A stretch of DNA of 64,000 bases, from NCBI GenBank assembly GCA_032158295.1, contig CM063247.1, positions 8,188,675 through 8,252,674 on the forward strand, given 5' to 3'. Source of the stretch: Pycnopodia helianthoides. Its lineage: Eukaryota > Echinodermata > Asteroidea > Forcipulatida > Asteriidae. Shown in pieces: positions 11,027 through 25,800 of the stretch. The notes under the pieces were generated by a model that was not told the origin of the DNA, ran no database searches, and saw only the letters and a list, made by a program, of their open reading frames with translations. Made by a program: the position numbers and the translations under genes. Each line of letters starts with the position of its first letter. Within the stretch, counting starts at the first letter, position 1.

Positions 11027-14000
11027 ATGGCCAACAGATTAATCTGTCTGACGCTTTTCGTGTTTGAACTTATTTACGGGCTCCAACAGGTCACCGCTGC
11101 TTTCCCATTTCAAGATATAACCCTCTCGTGGGAGAAGCGTCTAGACGATCTGATCCCACGGCTCTACCTCGATGAGGTCTCCCAGCAGATGGCGAGAGCG
11201 GGCTGGGGGAAGAATGGTCCCGCTCCTCCCATCCCTCGGCTAGGTATCGGCCCGTATAACTGGGATACAGAGTGTCTAAGAGGAGACGGTGAAGCTGGTA
11301 ATGCGACGTCGTACCCACAAGCTCTGGGACTGGCTGCATCGTTTAGGTACTTGGGAGTATTTTACTATTTTTTGCTTTAAAAAATACTTTTAAAAACCCA
11401 TAAAATTGTATGCTAAAATTACAAAAAATAACTACAATTCTGTATATTAAAATGTTGGGCGCAATCTTTGAAAATGGCAATTCTTTTTAATTCGCGCGGT
11501 GTGTCTTAGGTTAGGGTACAGGTAAGTAGGCATGCCAGTGATGTTGACCCTAGTGCATCATACCGATCAGACTCGACTTTGCTTTCAACTGAGGTTTACC
11601 TGACAAGATAAGGTCAAGGCAAACTTACTGATTGATTGCGGTAACATTCTAGAATTAGAAACTAAATTTTCTTTGAAACGTCCCAACTATATTTAAAAAA
11701 ATGATCAGTGTAAAAACAAATACGGGCACCAGAAACCAGTTCGGTCCCCCGTCAAATCGAAGCTGGTAACTTCATTGATGTGTAGATGTTGAGAAAATCC
11801 GACAAAGTGTGGTTAGCAAGTTCAAACTAAGTGTTGTGCACAGACAAATAAGCTCAAACATAGTTTGCAAATTTTTCAACAAATTCCAAATAGCGGGAAG
11901 TCTGGATTTATAGTTGCACTCCATCAGCAAATGTACGGGATACCAAGTGGATTGGCACTATGGGGCTAAGGGCCTGCTTGAAAATTAGCACTGAAAATGT
12001 TGTGGCAAGGCCATTTGGGCAGGAGAGGTAAACATGATTGATACCCAACTCTTGCCATGTCAGAATAAAATTTCAGATTATAACATGGTCCCTTTCTACG
12101 TGCCATTAACTGTTATGGCAATCACCTGATTTAAATACATTTATGCAAGACATGCAAGGCTAAAGGCTTTAATGATTTAAAGGTTGAGTATTGAGCTATT
12201 TTTATTCAAAGTTCGGAGGATGTATTTTCCCTCATTTTGAAAGCATAATAATCTGGGATTAATGAAAAAAATAGTGTTGTTATGGGGGTGTCACCCTTTT
12301 TGTCCCTAACTTAACTCATTTTTGAAGGCCTCTTGGCTTTTATTTTTTGTTTATATACAAACAAATGAACCGCTAAATGTGTTTTATTTCATTTTCAGTA
12401 CTGACCTGCTGACAGATGTTGCCAAGGCTACAAGTGAGGAGGTCCGCGCCAAACATAATAATTGGACAAGTCATGGTATCTACCAGGATCATGGCGGACT
12501 AAGCTGTTTCAGCCCAGTGATAAATATTATGAGGCATGCCCTGTGGGGCAGAAACCAGGTATAAAAAACACTTTTTAAAAGGGGGCACTGTCGTCGTGAT
12601 CACAACGAGTCTGTGGCCAGACATTCAATTCTGAGCTCTCACCCACTTACTGCACACACGCGCGCGATTTTAATGACGGCGCCCGTTAAAGCTTTTGTTT
12701 GTGATGTGACAGTCAACGTGAGTGTGCGTAGTACCTGGGTTACAGTTCATGATTCCATGTCCAGCCACAAGCGTGACTATAGACCATGTTACATTTGTTT
12801 ACAGAGTGGTGACCTCGTACATTCTAATGCTATTCCTGACGGGCAAGATGCTACACAGGCTCAATGGGACAATTTATATTTTGTGTCATAATTTTCACAT
12901 AAATTCAAAAATTACAAAAGCAACAGCTGTACAGCTTTTGAGATGTCCCCCCTTTCTTCATATCAAAAGTTGAGGAAAATCAGACAGTGCGATCTCCATA
13001 AAACATAAGATTTGTTGTATTCTTCCATTGAGCTGTGTACAAATGTGCCCGCCGGAAGTCCAGTCTCTGTGGCTCTTTTGTAAACATGTGATGTCACAGG
13101 TCACATTGTCTATAATCACGATGACAGTGCCCGTTTAATCATTCAACCTTCCTCTTCACTCGTTGTCCCAATTTGAACCAAAGGCGCTGGGGATGAGCTG
13201 ATTATATCACCATACTCATTGGTCCTATTGATCACCTCTTCCTGTTTTTTAAGACTCAACCTCTAGGGCCTATGTAGCTCATAAAGTGCAAATCCGTTGC
13301 AAATATTTCTATCACATTTTCTTCATCCATGCTTGAAAACTTGTAGGGCTTGATCGTAACATTAATAAGTTACCAAAACAACTTTATGCACTTCTTGTTC
13401 CTCCATGGATAAGTGTGTTAGCTAATCTGCCAGTTCTGTGGACTGTTCGATAACCGATCTCTTTCAAATTTAAATTTGTTTATAACATTTTTTTGAAAAA
13501 AAGTATGCTTGTTTTTTTTACACAATAAATGTTGGGGTCAAGAATGATGGTGGTTCACTCTGTCCCATTGGCTCTGAGTGATGAGCGAATTTGGGTGATC
13601 AAACAAACATGAATGCTTCCTTCATGGTGTTGATCATGCATGCAACGCTCACATTGTAATGTTACTACACATCAACACTTTCATATCATGTGGTGATTGT
13701 GCAGTACTGTCAATTCCATCTGCTTCACTTGGCTGTACAGTCATGACGTCCTTCCGAAACAATAAGTTATACAAACTCATCAGCCCATCCCAGTAGTCTT
13801 GGATAAGACCGATGGGGCTGCGCAAAACTAAATTAATATGAGTTTTTTGCCTTCTTGCTTTTGCATGCCAGCCTTTTGCTATTATACAAGCACACTATTA
13901 ACAGAAAAATTCTCTTTTACTTACAAACGATTGTTTCCTGTGTAATTTTTGGCTGAATTTTTATTCGATATTAGCCTGGTTTTCCCACTTTCTAGGAAAC

Positions 14001-17000
14001 TTATGGTGAGGATCCATTCATGACAGGAGTGTTAGCCAGGGCTTATGTGACAGGCTTGCATGGACCTCACCCACGTTACATTCGTACAAGCTCGGGCTGT
14101 AAGCACATTTTTGCTTACGATGGACCAGAGAATATCCCATCTTCAAGGTATTCATTCGATTCGCAAGTAAGTCCAATTAACTTAATATGCTTGATGACTG
14201 CAAATCAATTCCGCAAATAAAAACTGTGTCCTTCTGGCACAAGTAACAGACATAGCCTTCAAAGCTTTAAATGAATCCAAAGCCAAGGTATGACTAAGGC
14301 CCTAAGCAGGGTCCTATAGTCTATGACCAGTGTGAACACTATGTTAACCCACACAGTCTTGATTCCTGATGTGTGGTGTTGTTTTTTTCAACCCTTGAAT
14401 TTCACCACTTGTTATTATTTCTACTCTCAAAACTAATACAGCCATTTTTATCAAACTTACCCTCAAACACATTGTAGTGCACTCTTTAAACTATGACTTG
14501 GGAAGTAGGGTGCTTTAGATGTTACAGGCAAACAGCCAATTACATTGTTTTAGTAGAGCCCAAAAGGAAACTGAGTTTTAGTTCCAAATTAGATTATCAT
14601 AAACCAACGTGTATAAAAATGTCATCAAATTGATTATGTTTTTGTTATGCTTGTCTGTAGGAACGTCCATTTAGTGTTCATTTCAGTTTATTTTGAACTG
14701 CTACTTTCTTTCAAACTGCATGATTTCATCTGGAAACCTTTTTCAGAACCAATAGTACTAATAAAAATTCAATTTATCAAGTAAACAATAAAATGTTTTA
14801 TACTCGGCACAATTACTCCCTTGTAGTTTGCGCTGGGGATAGCTCTCGTGATGCATAGTAGGACTGGTTTTCCAGTCTAGTTTTTCCCCTATGGCTTAAG
14901 CTCGGTTCATACTTCCTGCGAATGTGAATGCTAAGCGAATTTTGACGTCACAGGGCTGTTTTCCCGCTTCTAATGTTTCGCAGGAGTTGAGCACATCTCA
15001 TCTGTTGCAAATTGTTTGTTGCGAATTTGTGTTGTCAAAATTCGTCTTGCATTCGCAGGAAGTATGCGTGTTGTGTGCGTTCAGAGTCTATATGAACAGT
15101 TTGTGACCGTGAAGCTGTGTATATGGAGGTGAAGGATTCAGGGCAACCAATGAGAATGAGGCGTACGTAGGTTTGTTTTGTATTGATTAACAAGGGGGAC
15201 CAATAAGGAGTGGCCTTGCAAATGAGTGGCTGAAAGTTTGGCGGGAGCAAAATTATTCTCATTTTGTCACAGCTTTCATAATATCGAGTTATGAGACAAG
15301 TCTTCCGAGTCAAAAGCTATGTTCAATTATTTAGATCATACAATATTTCTTTGGTTGTGTTTCCTCATCCTAACTAGGTAACTGATATGGATATGTGGAT
15401 GACATACCTTCCGATGTTCCAGGAGTGTATCAAAGCAGGAACCTACAATCTCGTCTGTAGCTACAACAGGTTGGAGCGTTGTAACAAACTTTTTGAATCT
15501 TGAGGTTTATTGCTTGGGATTAACGGCTAGTTCAAAGAATTGAACAGAAAATTTTCATTTAGTTCCTTTTTCACTTTTAGAAGATTTGGTTATTTTGAAG
15601 AGTATTTACCCTTTAAACACTGTAGTTTTAAAGTTACACATTAGACAAAATAATTAACTGCAGCATTTCATCAAAAGGGGCTTGCATATTTGCAAGACAA
15701 CAGTACTAATGGTTGCATTTTTTATGCTTTTGTGCGTGCTTATTTTGATTCAAAATAAGGTGATTGTATAACTCCAATACTATGCCTACATGTACCAAGT
15801 AAGCTTTATATTTTAACATTTAAAAGTGGCACTCTACAAAAGTAAAATCATAGTATTGACCCAATCTGCCCGATGTCATCGTCACAATAATCTTGGTTGC
15901 ATCATTTTGGGAGTCAATGTCCCGATGTGTTCTACAGTGTAGTGCATATTTTAGTATTTACACACTCACCATTGACTTTCAAAATAGAGAGTGTCGCAGA
16001 CAATAGCCGCATGTGACATTTGTGTAAGGGGTCAATACACCTGATGGTTACCTTTTACAGTTTATAGTAAATATAAGTAACCGTGACCCTAACCAACCAT
16101 GTATTCCTACGTTAAACCCCAACACAGTAAAAGCTGTTATAGCTTAAATACCGTCAGCTGTTTGTTTTGTACTGACAATGTACTGACCTCAATTTAACAG
16201 TCAACTGTTATGTTGTACTGACCTCAATCTAACAGTCAACTGTTATGTACTGACCTCAGTCTAACAGTCAACTGTTATGTTGTACTGACCTCAATCTAAC
16301 AGTCAACTGTTATGTACTGACCTCAGTCTAACAGTCAACTGTTATGTTGTACTGACCTCAGTCTAACAGTCAACTGTTATGTTGTACTGACCTCAATCTA
16401 ACAGTCAACTGTTATGTACTGACCTCAGTCTAACAGTCAACTGTTATGTTGTACTGACCTCAGTCTAACAGTCAACTGTTATGTTGTACTGACCATGTAC
16501 TTACCTCAATCTAACAGTTAACTGTTATGTTGTACTGACCTCAATCTAACAGTCAACTGTTATGTTGCACTGACCTCAATCTAACAGTCAACTGTTATGT
16601 TGCACTGACCTCAATCTAACAGTCAACTGTTATGTTATACTGATCTCAATCTAACACTCGACTGTTACGTTGCACTGACCTCAATCTAACAGTCAACTGT
16701 TATGTTGTGCTGATCGCCTCAATCTAACAGTTAACTGTTATGTTGTACTGACCTCAATCTAACAGTCAACTGTTATGTTGCACTGACCTCAATCTAACAG
16801 TTAATTGTTATGTTGTACTGATCGCCTCAATCTAACAGTCAACTGTCATGTTGTACTGACCATGTACTGACCTCAATCTAACGGTCAACTGTTATGTTGT
16901 ACTGACCTCAATCTAACAGTTAACTGTTATGTTGTACTGACCTCAATCTAACAGTCAACTGTTATATTGTTCTGACCATGTACTGGCCTCAATCTAACAG

Positions 17001-19810
17001 TTAACTGTTATGTTGCACTGACCTCATTCTGACAGTCAACTGTTATATTGTTCTGACCATGTATTGGCCTCAATCTAAAAGTCAATTGCTCTGTTGTTCT
17101 GACCATGTACTGACCTCAATCTAACAGTCAGCTATTGTGAGACCAATTTTTGTAGCACATTCCAAGGGTTTACAAGGTGCTGTGGTGAACTCGGCAGCCA
17201 CTGCCAGAAACACAGAGGCGCATACCCCTTCTCTCAGGGATGAGTGTAACTGGGTTCTTTTATGTGCATTACGCAACACACTAAACCTATTGCTTTACGT
17301 CCTAGTACATAGTCAGTATGGTACAACTTAACATTAGACTGAACTAAATTGAGGTCAGTACATGGTCAGTACAACATGAAAAATGATTTTTTATTTTTTA
17401 TTTACGGTTAGTATCAATGGTGTTCCTGCCTGTGCAAGTAAGAAGTACCTGACTGATATCGTCCGCACTCAATGGGGCTTCAAGGGTTATGTGTCTAGTG
17501 ACCAGACTGCTCTTGAGTACATGTACACTCAGCACAAGTACACCACAGGTCCACTAGACTCTGCCGTAGCAGCTGTCCGGGCAGGTTGTAATCTGGAGCT
17601 GAGTGGTGCAGAGGACACTGCCTACTCCCACCTCACTGAGGCTGTCCAATTAGGTCTCCTAACCATGGAGGAGCTTTTAGTTTTGGTCCGTCCCCTCTTC
17701 TACACCAGGATGAGGCTTGGAGAGTTTGACCCACCCAAGTTGAATCCCTACACATCTCTACGTGCCGAGGAGGTGGTGGAAAGCCCAGAGCATCAGAGCC
17801 TTGCCGTCACAGCTGCGTTGAAGTCGTTTGTCTTGCTTAAGCACATTGATAATGTTCTACCAGTTGGGAGGATCCAAAAGTTAGCTGTGAGTTGTAGTTT
17901 GGGAACAAATTAAAAAAACTGTCGCACCTGAGACTTTTCTTATCATTTTTCAGAATTTAGAAATTTACAAACTTAATCAAGTCACCTTGTTTAAATGAAA
18001 CTGAATCATTGTTCCGTAAACAAGGTTCAAGATTCAAGGTTCATTTATTCAGGTCAGAATGACATGAAGGCCTAGGAGGTCATGGCCTTTGTTGCTCGGG
18101 TCTTGGCCTTGGTGCCCCCTGAAAAGTTTCCCAATGAAAGTGCCCTTTGCAAAATGAAAATGGCCTTGCCCTCTCAAAGATAAAATACCAGGCCTGTTTA
18201 CCTTCCACAGTGTCAAAATAAAAATGACATTATCAACCAAAAGAGATTAATACAAAAAATAATTTTCACAATTTTCTTTTGGAGGACTAGATGCAAAACA
18301 AATATAACACTGCAGAGGATCCATTTTAGACGCAGAGTTTGTAAGCAATGGTCCCTTGTATTGAGACAGAGATAAAAGTATGTGAAGTGAACCATGGAGG
18401 TATGTGGTTGATCCACCAATGAGCATAATATAGTAATAGGTCTCATTGCACAACCTTTTAACAAAATGCTTTTGTGAAATTCATTCAGAATTTCTGCTCT
18501 TTGTTTTCCTGCAGGTTGTTGGTCCTCTTGCGGATTCCCCATATGACTTGTTTGGAGACTATCCTCCAGGCACATTGCAAGAGTACATCACTACACCTAG
18601 AGAAGGCTTGGGGAGCATTGCCTCAGGCGTCCAGTTTGCTGCTGGATGTGACAATCCTGCCTGTACCAATTATAACCAATCAGAGATTTCTCGGGCAGTC
18701 ATGGGAGTGGACTTTGTCGTTGTGTGTCTAGGAACAGGTGAGGACAGAACCTTGTTATTGTTTGCATTGTTGTCAAGGCAACTATAGACTTAGCCTGAGT
18801 GTCTCCCTTGATGATAAGCTTCTACTTTTCATTACTGAGGAGTTTGTGCCAATTTTTGTTTTATGATTATAAAGTAATGGACCTTTTGTATAAACTGGAA
18901 TGTTTGTATTTTTTATTTACAAGCTTTATTACATATTTGTAACTAATATTTATAAATGGCCGAGAGTGTTTGGACATTCTGATTGGTTGAAACATGATCA
19001 CATGGTAGTGTTTAACTTGTCTCGAAGGCATCTCCAACGTTATTTATTTTTATTTTCATTTTAGAAACCAGAATCGTTGTTTTTTTTTTTATTTAAAAGC
19101 TGCTTAGCTCAAAAGAGTCTTGGCTGTTGGGTAAGAGACCTCGCCTTCGGTTTTGTCCATTAATGCTCGGCCCATACCCCGACCATTCTTCAACACGTTG
19201 ACTGCCGCCTACGAGTATATTCGTAGCAACAGGTTAGACGGATTCTGCCACTACGAGTATACTCGTAGAGAATGAAAGGGCTTGTATTGTTATTTAAACA
19301 CACTGGTATCACTGAGCACCCAACAGTATAGTACCTATTTGGTACGCGCGCATGCGCATCGCACTTATGCGTGCATACGCACCGCACTTGGCAAATGGGA
19401 ACGCACTACCAATATTTTGACCAGCAGTCAACGTGTTAAGAGCCGTGTAAAACCTTGTCATAACCCTTTTATTCCCTTATTGTATGCTCGCTGGTGAAAA
19501 CTTTGATTTATTTGCCCCTCTTTTGCTTAACTGTAACGCGATTTTGTAATCCTGTGTGCATGTATAGTTTTGATTGCTTTGTTCATGTTTTGATTTCAAT
19601 GCACCCTGCTTTGTGATGTGTTTAACTTTTTATGATTTTCGTCTAATCCTGTAAGATTTATGTTTTTGTTTTACACTCAGTTTTCTGTTTTTCTGTTTTT
19701 CATAGCTTTGCTTATTGCTCTGTGTCTATTTTTTTACTGTTTTACTTTTTACTGTTTGTACACAGGGCCCTTAGGGATAGCAGTTGTAATACTGATAAGG
19801 CTACCCTGTC

Positions 19811-19845
<35 letters not shown>

Positions 19846-22800
19846 CAAATCTTGAAAGCATGAAACACTATTAAGATTAACAAGTACATTAACAATCACT
19901 TGAAATATGTGTGTACCAATAAAAATATTTACATTTGAAATGTTAAATATTTAAGCAAAACGTAACAATATTGCGCCATGTTTTCTATCAGATGGAACAC
20001 AGTCTTTTTCATGAGACTTTTAAAGGTTAAGTAATATTATGTAAGCAATGTGTTTTATGTTTGAAATCTCTGATACTAGAATGACTTACCTAGTCTTGTA
20101 TTTTTCCATCAGGGACATCTATTGAGTCCGAGTCTCGTGACCGTACCAGCTTAGCTCTACCTGGGAATCAACTCCAACTTCTACAAGATGCTGTGAAATA
20201 TGGTAGGTGCTACTTTGCAAAAGCTTGTTTGTGTGCACAGCCACAATCATGGGTACACTTTTTTTTCGTGTCCATGTTATGAACAACAGATTGAAAACCA
20301 GTGATGTAACAGTTATTTCATTGTTGTTTGTAAATTAATTAACCAGGGCTGTGTGAATGAAGAGTAGAAAGTACCACTTGAGTTTGTCGAATACCAGATC
20401 TGCAAAGAGTTACTCAATATTTATGTGTTGTTCATTTGGTGTCTTTGTAACAAAAAGTGTACCCATGATTGTGGCTGTGCACTTGTACATTCAGTCTGAG
20501 TTATTGATGGTAAATTTGTCAGTTTCGTTGTCGTTAAAATGAACTATTGACAACTAATTAGCATTTAGATATCTTCATATTTTTTCTGTTTCGATATAAA
20601 TGACAAGTTTTCGGAAGGATAGTGGACCGTATGCTTGGGGTTAAATCCTATAAAACATGGTTGATTTGTTGTTTTTAAAGTTACTGCTAGCCTTATCACA
20701 CATTTATTGGACATGAAAACATTCCAATTAAAATGAAACAAGTTATATGGTGTAAATATTAAGTAAAAATAATAGTAACTGAAGTTTATATTGCATGGCA
20801 TGTGGTATAAGAAGATAAACATTTGAACTCATTAAAATTATGTGTTTGTGCAAGAAGGAAAGTTGCCTAATTAAAGTAGGAATTGATTGATTGAACTTGT
20901 TTCTGTATTCAGCTGGCGGCAGACCAGTGGTTCTCCTCCTCTTCAATGCTGGTCCTCTGGATGTCTCCTGGGCAGACCAAAATCCTAATGTGCAGGCCAT
21001 AGTGGAGTGTTGGTTACCAGCCCAGGCTACCGGGAAAGCACTCAGTAGATTCTTCACCAATGGTGTGGACGCAAACCCAGCTGGTAGGCTGCCCTATACC
21101 TGGCCGGCATCTATGAATGATGTAGGTTTATGATCTTGATAGTGGGATAGTTTTAACTTAGGGCATGGAGGAGGGCAGGGCAGGAGCAGATGGAAGGCTA
21201 GGGGATGTTTGGCACTCAACTTAAAATACTGAATCGGCCATTGTAGCACTGTATCTTACATTAACACGCTTTCAAAGGCTGAGGTTACCACAGGTAAACC
21301 CATGTATCAGGATGTGTATCATGTGTGTGCCTGCTCATAACTGTAAACAAAACAATGGAAAGTCTGTTGGCTTGTCTACTATAACCTAGCCCCAGTAGTA
21401 CTCTTTCTCTGTATTGTACACAGAAACAGCTAGTCCTAGGCAAAGGGTCGCTGTAGTTAAATTTTGTCTGTGAAAGAAACTAATTTCTGTGCATTATCCG
21501 TGACCAAGTACATATTTTGGTGCTGGGATTTGGGTATGAAGTGGTCTTCTTTAATATGTCATGTTCATTAAAATAACTTGAAGGTAACACGGCAGCACGC
21601 ACAAATCAAACTTTTTTAGTGTTGTCTTCTTGATGTCCAAACCCCAGTGCGAAAATTGTGTTCGTGTATCAGGAGGTTTAATCCACAGGCAAAATTAAAA
21701 TTATAGATGGAACCTTTTGTCTTGACAACTCGGCCTCTGCTCGAAATACCTATGTCACAAGGGACATTAATGCAACTACAATCCGTTCTTTCACTGCAGA
21801 CATTGTCAATTTGGACTGGGGCGAAGTCTATGCGGCGGACCAAGCCGATTCTGCCTACAATGCTTTTCTTTCTACCTTTAACTCTCTTTACAACCTTCAT
21901 TTCCCCTTTTCAGTAAAATCTAGGGGTCGTTCTGTGAGAAATCAGCCGTGGATTAATCACTCTATTGCCAACTCTGCTGATCACAAAAACAGGTTGTACA
22001 GGCGTTTCTTACGTAATCCAAGTGCTGCTAATGAGCGTCTGTATAAGGATTACCGCAATCGTCTCACCTCAGTCATTCGTGCTGCTAAAAAGAATTACTT
22101 TGCCCAGAAGCTGGATCACAACAAAACAAGCTTAAAAAATATCTGGCGCGAAATTAACAGCATTCTGGGCAAAAATAAAAAGGCTGACCTCCCTTGTGAA
22201 TTCACCAACGGCGAAGAAACTCTACGAGACCCTCCTGAAATCGCCAACTCGTTTAACACACATTTCTCTAACATTGGTGCTTCGTTGGCTAATAACATCC
22301 CTAGTACTAATTCACACTATAGAGACTTTCTTCATAACCCGAACAGCTTTTCTTTTTTTCTGACTCCTACTAACTTTCTCGAAGTCATTAAAATCAGCAA
22401 TGATTTAAAAAGCAGCTCCAGCTGCGGATTCGATGGCATAAATTCTTCTGTGATTAAATCTGTCATTTCCTTTATATCTCGCCCTCTTGCTTACATATTC
22501 AACCTTACTTTTACTACTGGTTCCTTTCCTTCTAATCTAAAGGTGGCTAAAGTCATTCCCGTCTTCAAAAATGGTGATAAACATAACATCAGCAATTACA
22601 GACCTATCTCCATTCTCCCTTGCTTTTCTAAAATTCTTGAGAGACTTTTCTACAACAGACTCAATCATTTTATCTCTCGCTTCCATCTTCTTTCTGACTC
22701 TCAGTACGGGTTTCGAGCTAAACACTCTACAGACATGGCGCTTATTCAATTTGTTGATAAAGTGTCCACTGCTCTAAATAATAAATTGAGCACTGTCAGT

Positions 22801-25800
22801 GTCTTTGTTGATCTTTCGAAAGCATTTGACACCATTGATCACTCCATTCTCCTTGACAAACTTAATTTCTACGGCATAAGAGGTGTTGCTCTCGAATGGC
22901 TTTCTTCATATCTTGACAATAGACAACAGTTCACTTCTTTTAAAAATCACAACTCTCCTTGGCAAGAAATTCATCATGGCGTTCCACAGGGTTCTATTCT
23001 TGGCCCACTCCTCTTTCTGCTTTATATTAATGATCTGCATTCTTCTTCGTCCCTTCTGTCTTTTACGCTATTTGCAGATGACACAACTATTGCTTTCTCT
23101 GACTCCAATCCGGCTAATTCCTTAAATATTATGAATGCCGAACTTCTTAAAGTCTCTTCCTGGTTTAAAGCCAACAAACTTTCCCTCAATGAACACAAAA
23201 CTAAGTTCATGCTCTTCAGTAAATCCTCTCATCTCTCAGAAGATATTCCTATCCTTCGTATCGACAATAATCCTATCCTTCAAGTTCACTCCACAAACTT
23301 TCTAGGTGTCATTATTGATGATCAACTCTCCTGGTCTGAACACATCTCTTCCATTACTAAAACCATTTCCCGCAACACTGGTGTTATGTCTAGACTTCGT
23401 GCTTTTCTTCCTCCCAAATCTTTGGTATTACTTTATAATACCCTCATTCTTCCATATCTTAACTATTGTAATATCATCTGGGCACAAGTTTCTAAAAACA
23501 AACTCCATTCACTAATAACCACCCAAAAAAGGGCCATCAGGATATGCACCTTATCGCATCCCCGAGAGCACACCGCACCTCTTTTCGCACAGTTACACTC
23601 ACTAGCACTTGCAGAAATTAATAAACTTCATACGGGTATCTTCATGTACAAATTTACCCACAACCTTTTACCCACCTCCTTTTGTTCATTCTTTACCTCT
23701 GTCCGTGACACTCATGGGTATTCTACCAGATCACATAACAAATCACACCTTTATGTGCCATTCACCCGCTCATCATTCCACTTAAAAACACTTCGTTTCT
23801 TTGGGCCGCGTCTTTGGAGTGGTTTAAGCCAGTCGATTAGATCACAATCATCTGTGGGTCGATTTAAACGCACTTATAAAAGAGCTCTCCTCTCCCAGTA
23901 TTTGACATAGTTTGCCTTCTCACTCTCATTTTACTTTTGCTTAAGTTGTCAGCAAACGCTTTTTTACTATTACTCGATTTCTTATTATTATTGTTATTAT
24001 TGGTATTATTATTATTATTATTATTGTGCAAATAGTATTCTCATCATTGTTGTCTTCATCATGTCTGTCTTTATTCTATTTGTTTGTCCGTTCGTTCTTG
24101 TCCCCGTTTATTGTCTGTCCCCAGGCATCCCTACATAAGCCTCGGCTTCCAGATGATGCCTCCATACTCTATTTATTTATTTTTCTCACCCTCATTAAAT
24201 AGCCTTGCTCATTGGTTATTCCTTAAAAAGATTGTTTGTACTCTGTTTTCATGAAGTATGGAAATAAATATCAGTTTGAATGAATGAATGAATGAAACCA
24301 AATTTTCTTCCCTGAAAGTTTTGCTTAATATTCAGGATGTCACTGTAGTATTTAGACAAAAGTGAAAATCGTCCAGGGCTAGGCTGGCACCTAGCATATG
24401 TCAAAGTCTAGCTCCCATTGTAATTTCTGGATTTCAAACCAGTCTATTTTTAGAAAGTATGTTCATTAATTTTCCTCCCACCTATTCAACTAAGGGGCAT
24501 TCAGAATGCTCAATGTTTAAAAATTTCGATTTTTTTTTGAAATTGTTTTGACCCACCCACCCACACCAAATATTGACTGACTATTTAATGTACCGTTAAC
24601 ACTGAAGAACAAAGTAGTGCCTCGAATGAAGCAGATGTTTTAAACAAATGTTCCCTCAAATGTTTTCAATGGCTTTTCCTGGCTTCCAGCAGAACAACTT
24701 TTTAAGTAGAAATTAATGAGGAAACCCTCACCATCTCCCATCGGGCGCGGAGTTCCGCTTTCCAAACTAGATTTATTGCTAACAATGGAACTGCACAGAC
24801 AGTTCTTTCATGATTTGAATTAAACATTTCAATTTTCAGTTATTTCTTTTGACCCACCAACCCATAATTTTGAAAAACAATTTGAAGTTTTTAAACATTG
24901 ATTATTCTGAATGGCCCCTAACTACTGGATTTCTTTACCAGGTGCCCGCGATGACTAACTACAGCATGTTCAATCGGACATACCGTTTCTTCACCGGAGT
25001 ACCATTCTACCCGTTTGGTTACGGCTTGTCCTTTACACAGTTCCATTATGATAAGCTTGTGGTAACCAACCCTGTCCTGAAGCCATGTGACGATATGCAC
25101 GTCAGCGTCACCCTGTCGAATGTTGGCAAATACCCTGGAGATGAGGTGAGGAGTCATTCCTAGAATTGCTTGCATGTTTCTATATATCTGCATGACTCGG
25201 CAGACCTAGCGCTCATCTTGAAATGAGTTTTAATTTTCAATATGATGTTTTATATTGTGATGTTGCATTTTGATGAGCAGTTGAGATGAATTCATGCTTT
25301 TTGTTATTTAAAAAAAAAAAATGATGGGAAAGTTGCTTATCACAAGGCCGCTAAAACAGGCTATCAAGGTGACGGCTAAAAAAGTAGAAAGGGTATAATA
25401 GAAGAGGAAATCAAGGAGGAAAAAGTGCGACATAATTCCTCTGTTTACCAAGCCCACATTACACAAACTGGCTCCAACAATTACCAGAAGTTCATAGGAA
25501 ATGCATTGAGCTAGTATTTGTTTAGAATTGTGTCTAACAGCAAACACATTTGACTTGCCTTTTAGACAATTTTGTTTTTCAAAGATTCAGGGTCTTCTCA
25601 GATTTATCAGGTTTTAGGATAGGAAATGCCTTTGAATGATGAAAAAGTACAAATTTACACACAAACATATTGCAGATTTGGGGCCTAAAGTTGCGGATAC
25701 TTTGTACGATCAGGAGATGCTCTTGCTTGTGGTGGAAAAAAGGACTTTGCCATCTGGAAACAATAGTACCCCTTGAAGTGCTCAAGTAGAAATGTTCACA

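Noticed and set aside
16170..17132. CRISPR-like array
   Set aside because: Units are contiguous with no unique spacers, and the DNA is an intron of an animal gene.
22537..22749. Minus-strand frames within the LINE
   Set aside because: Shadows of the reverse-transcriptase frame on the opposite strand.
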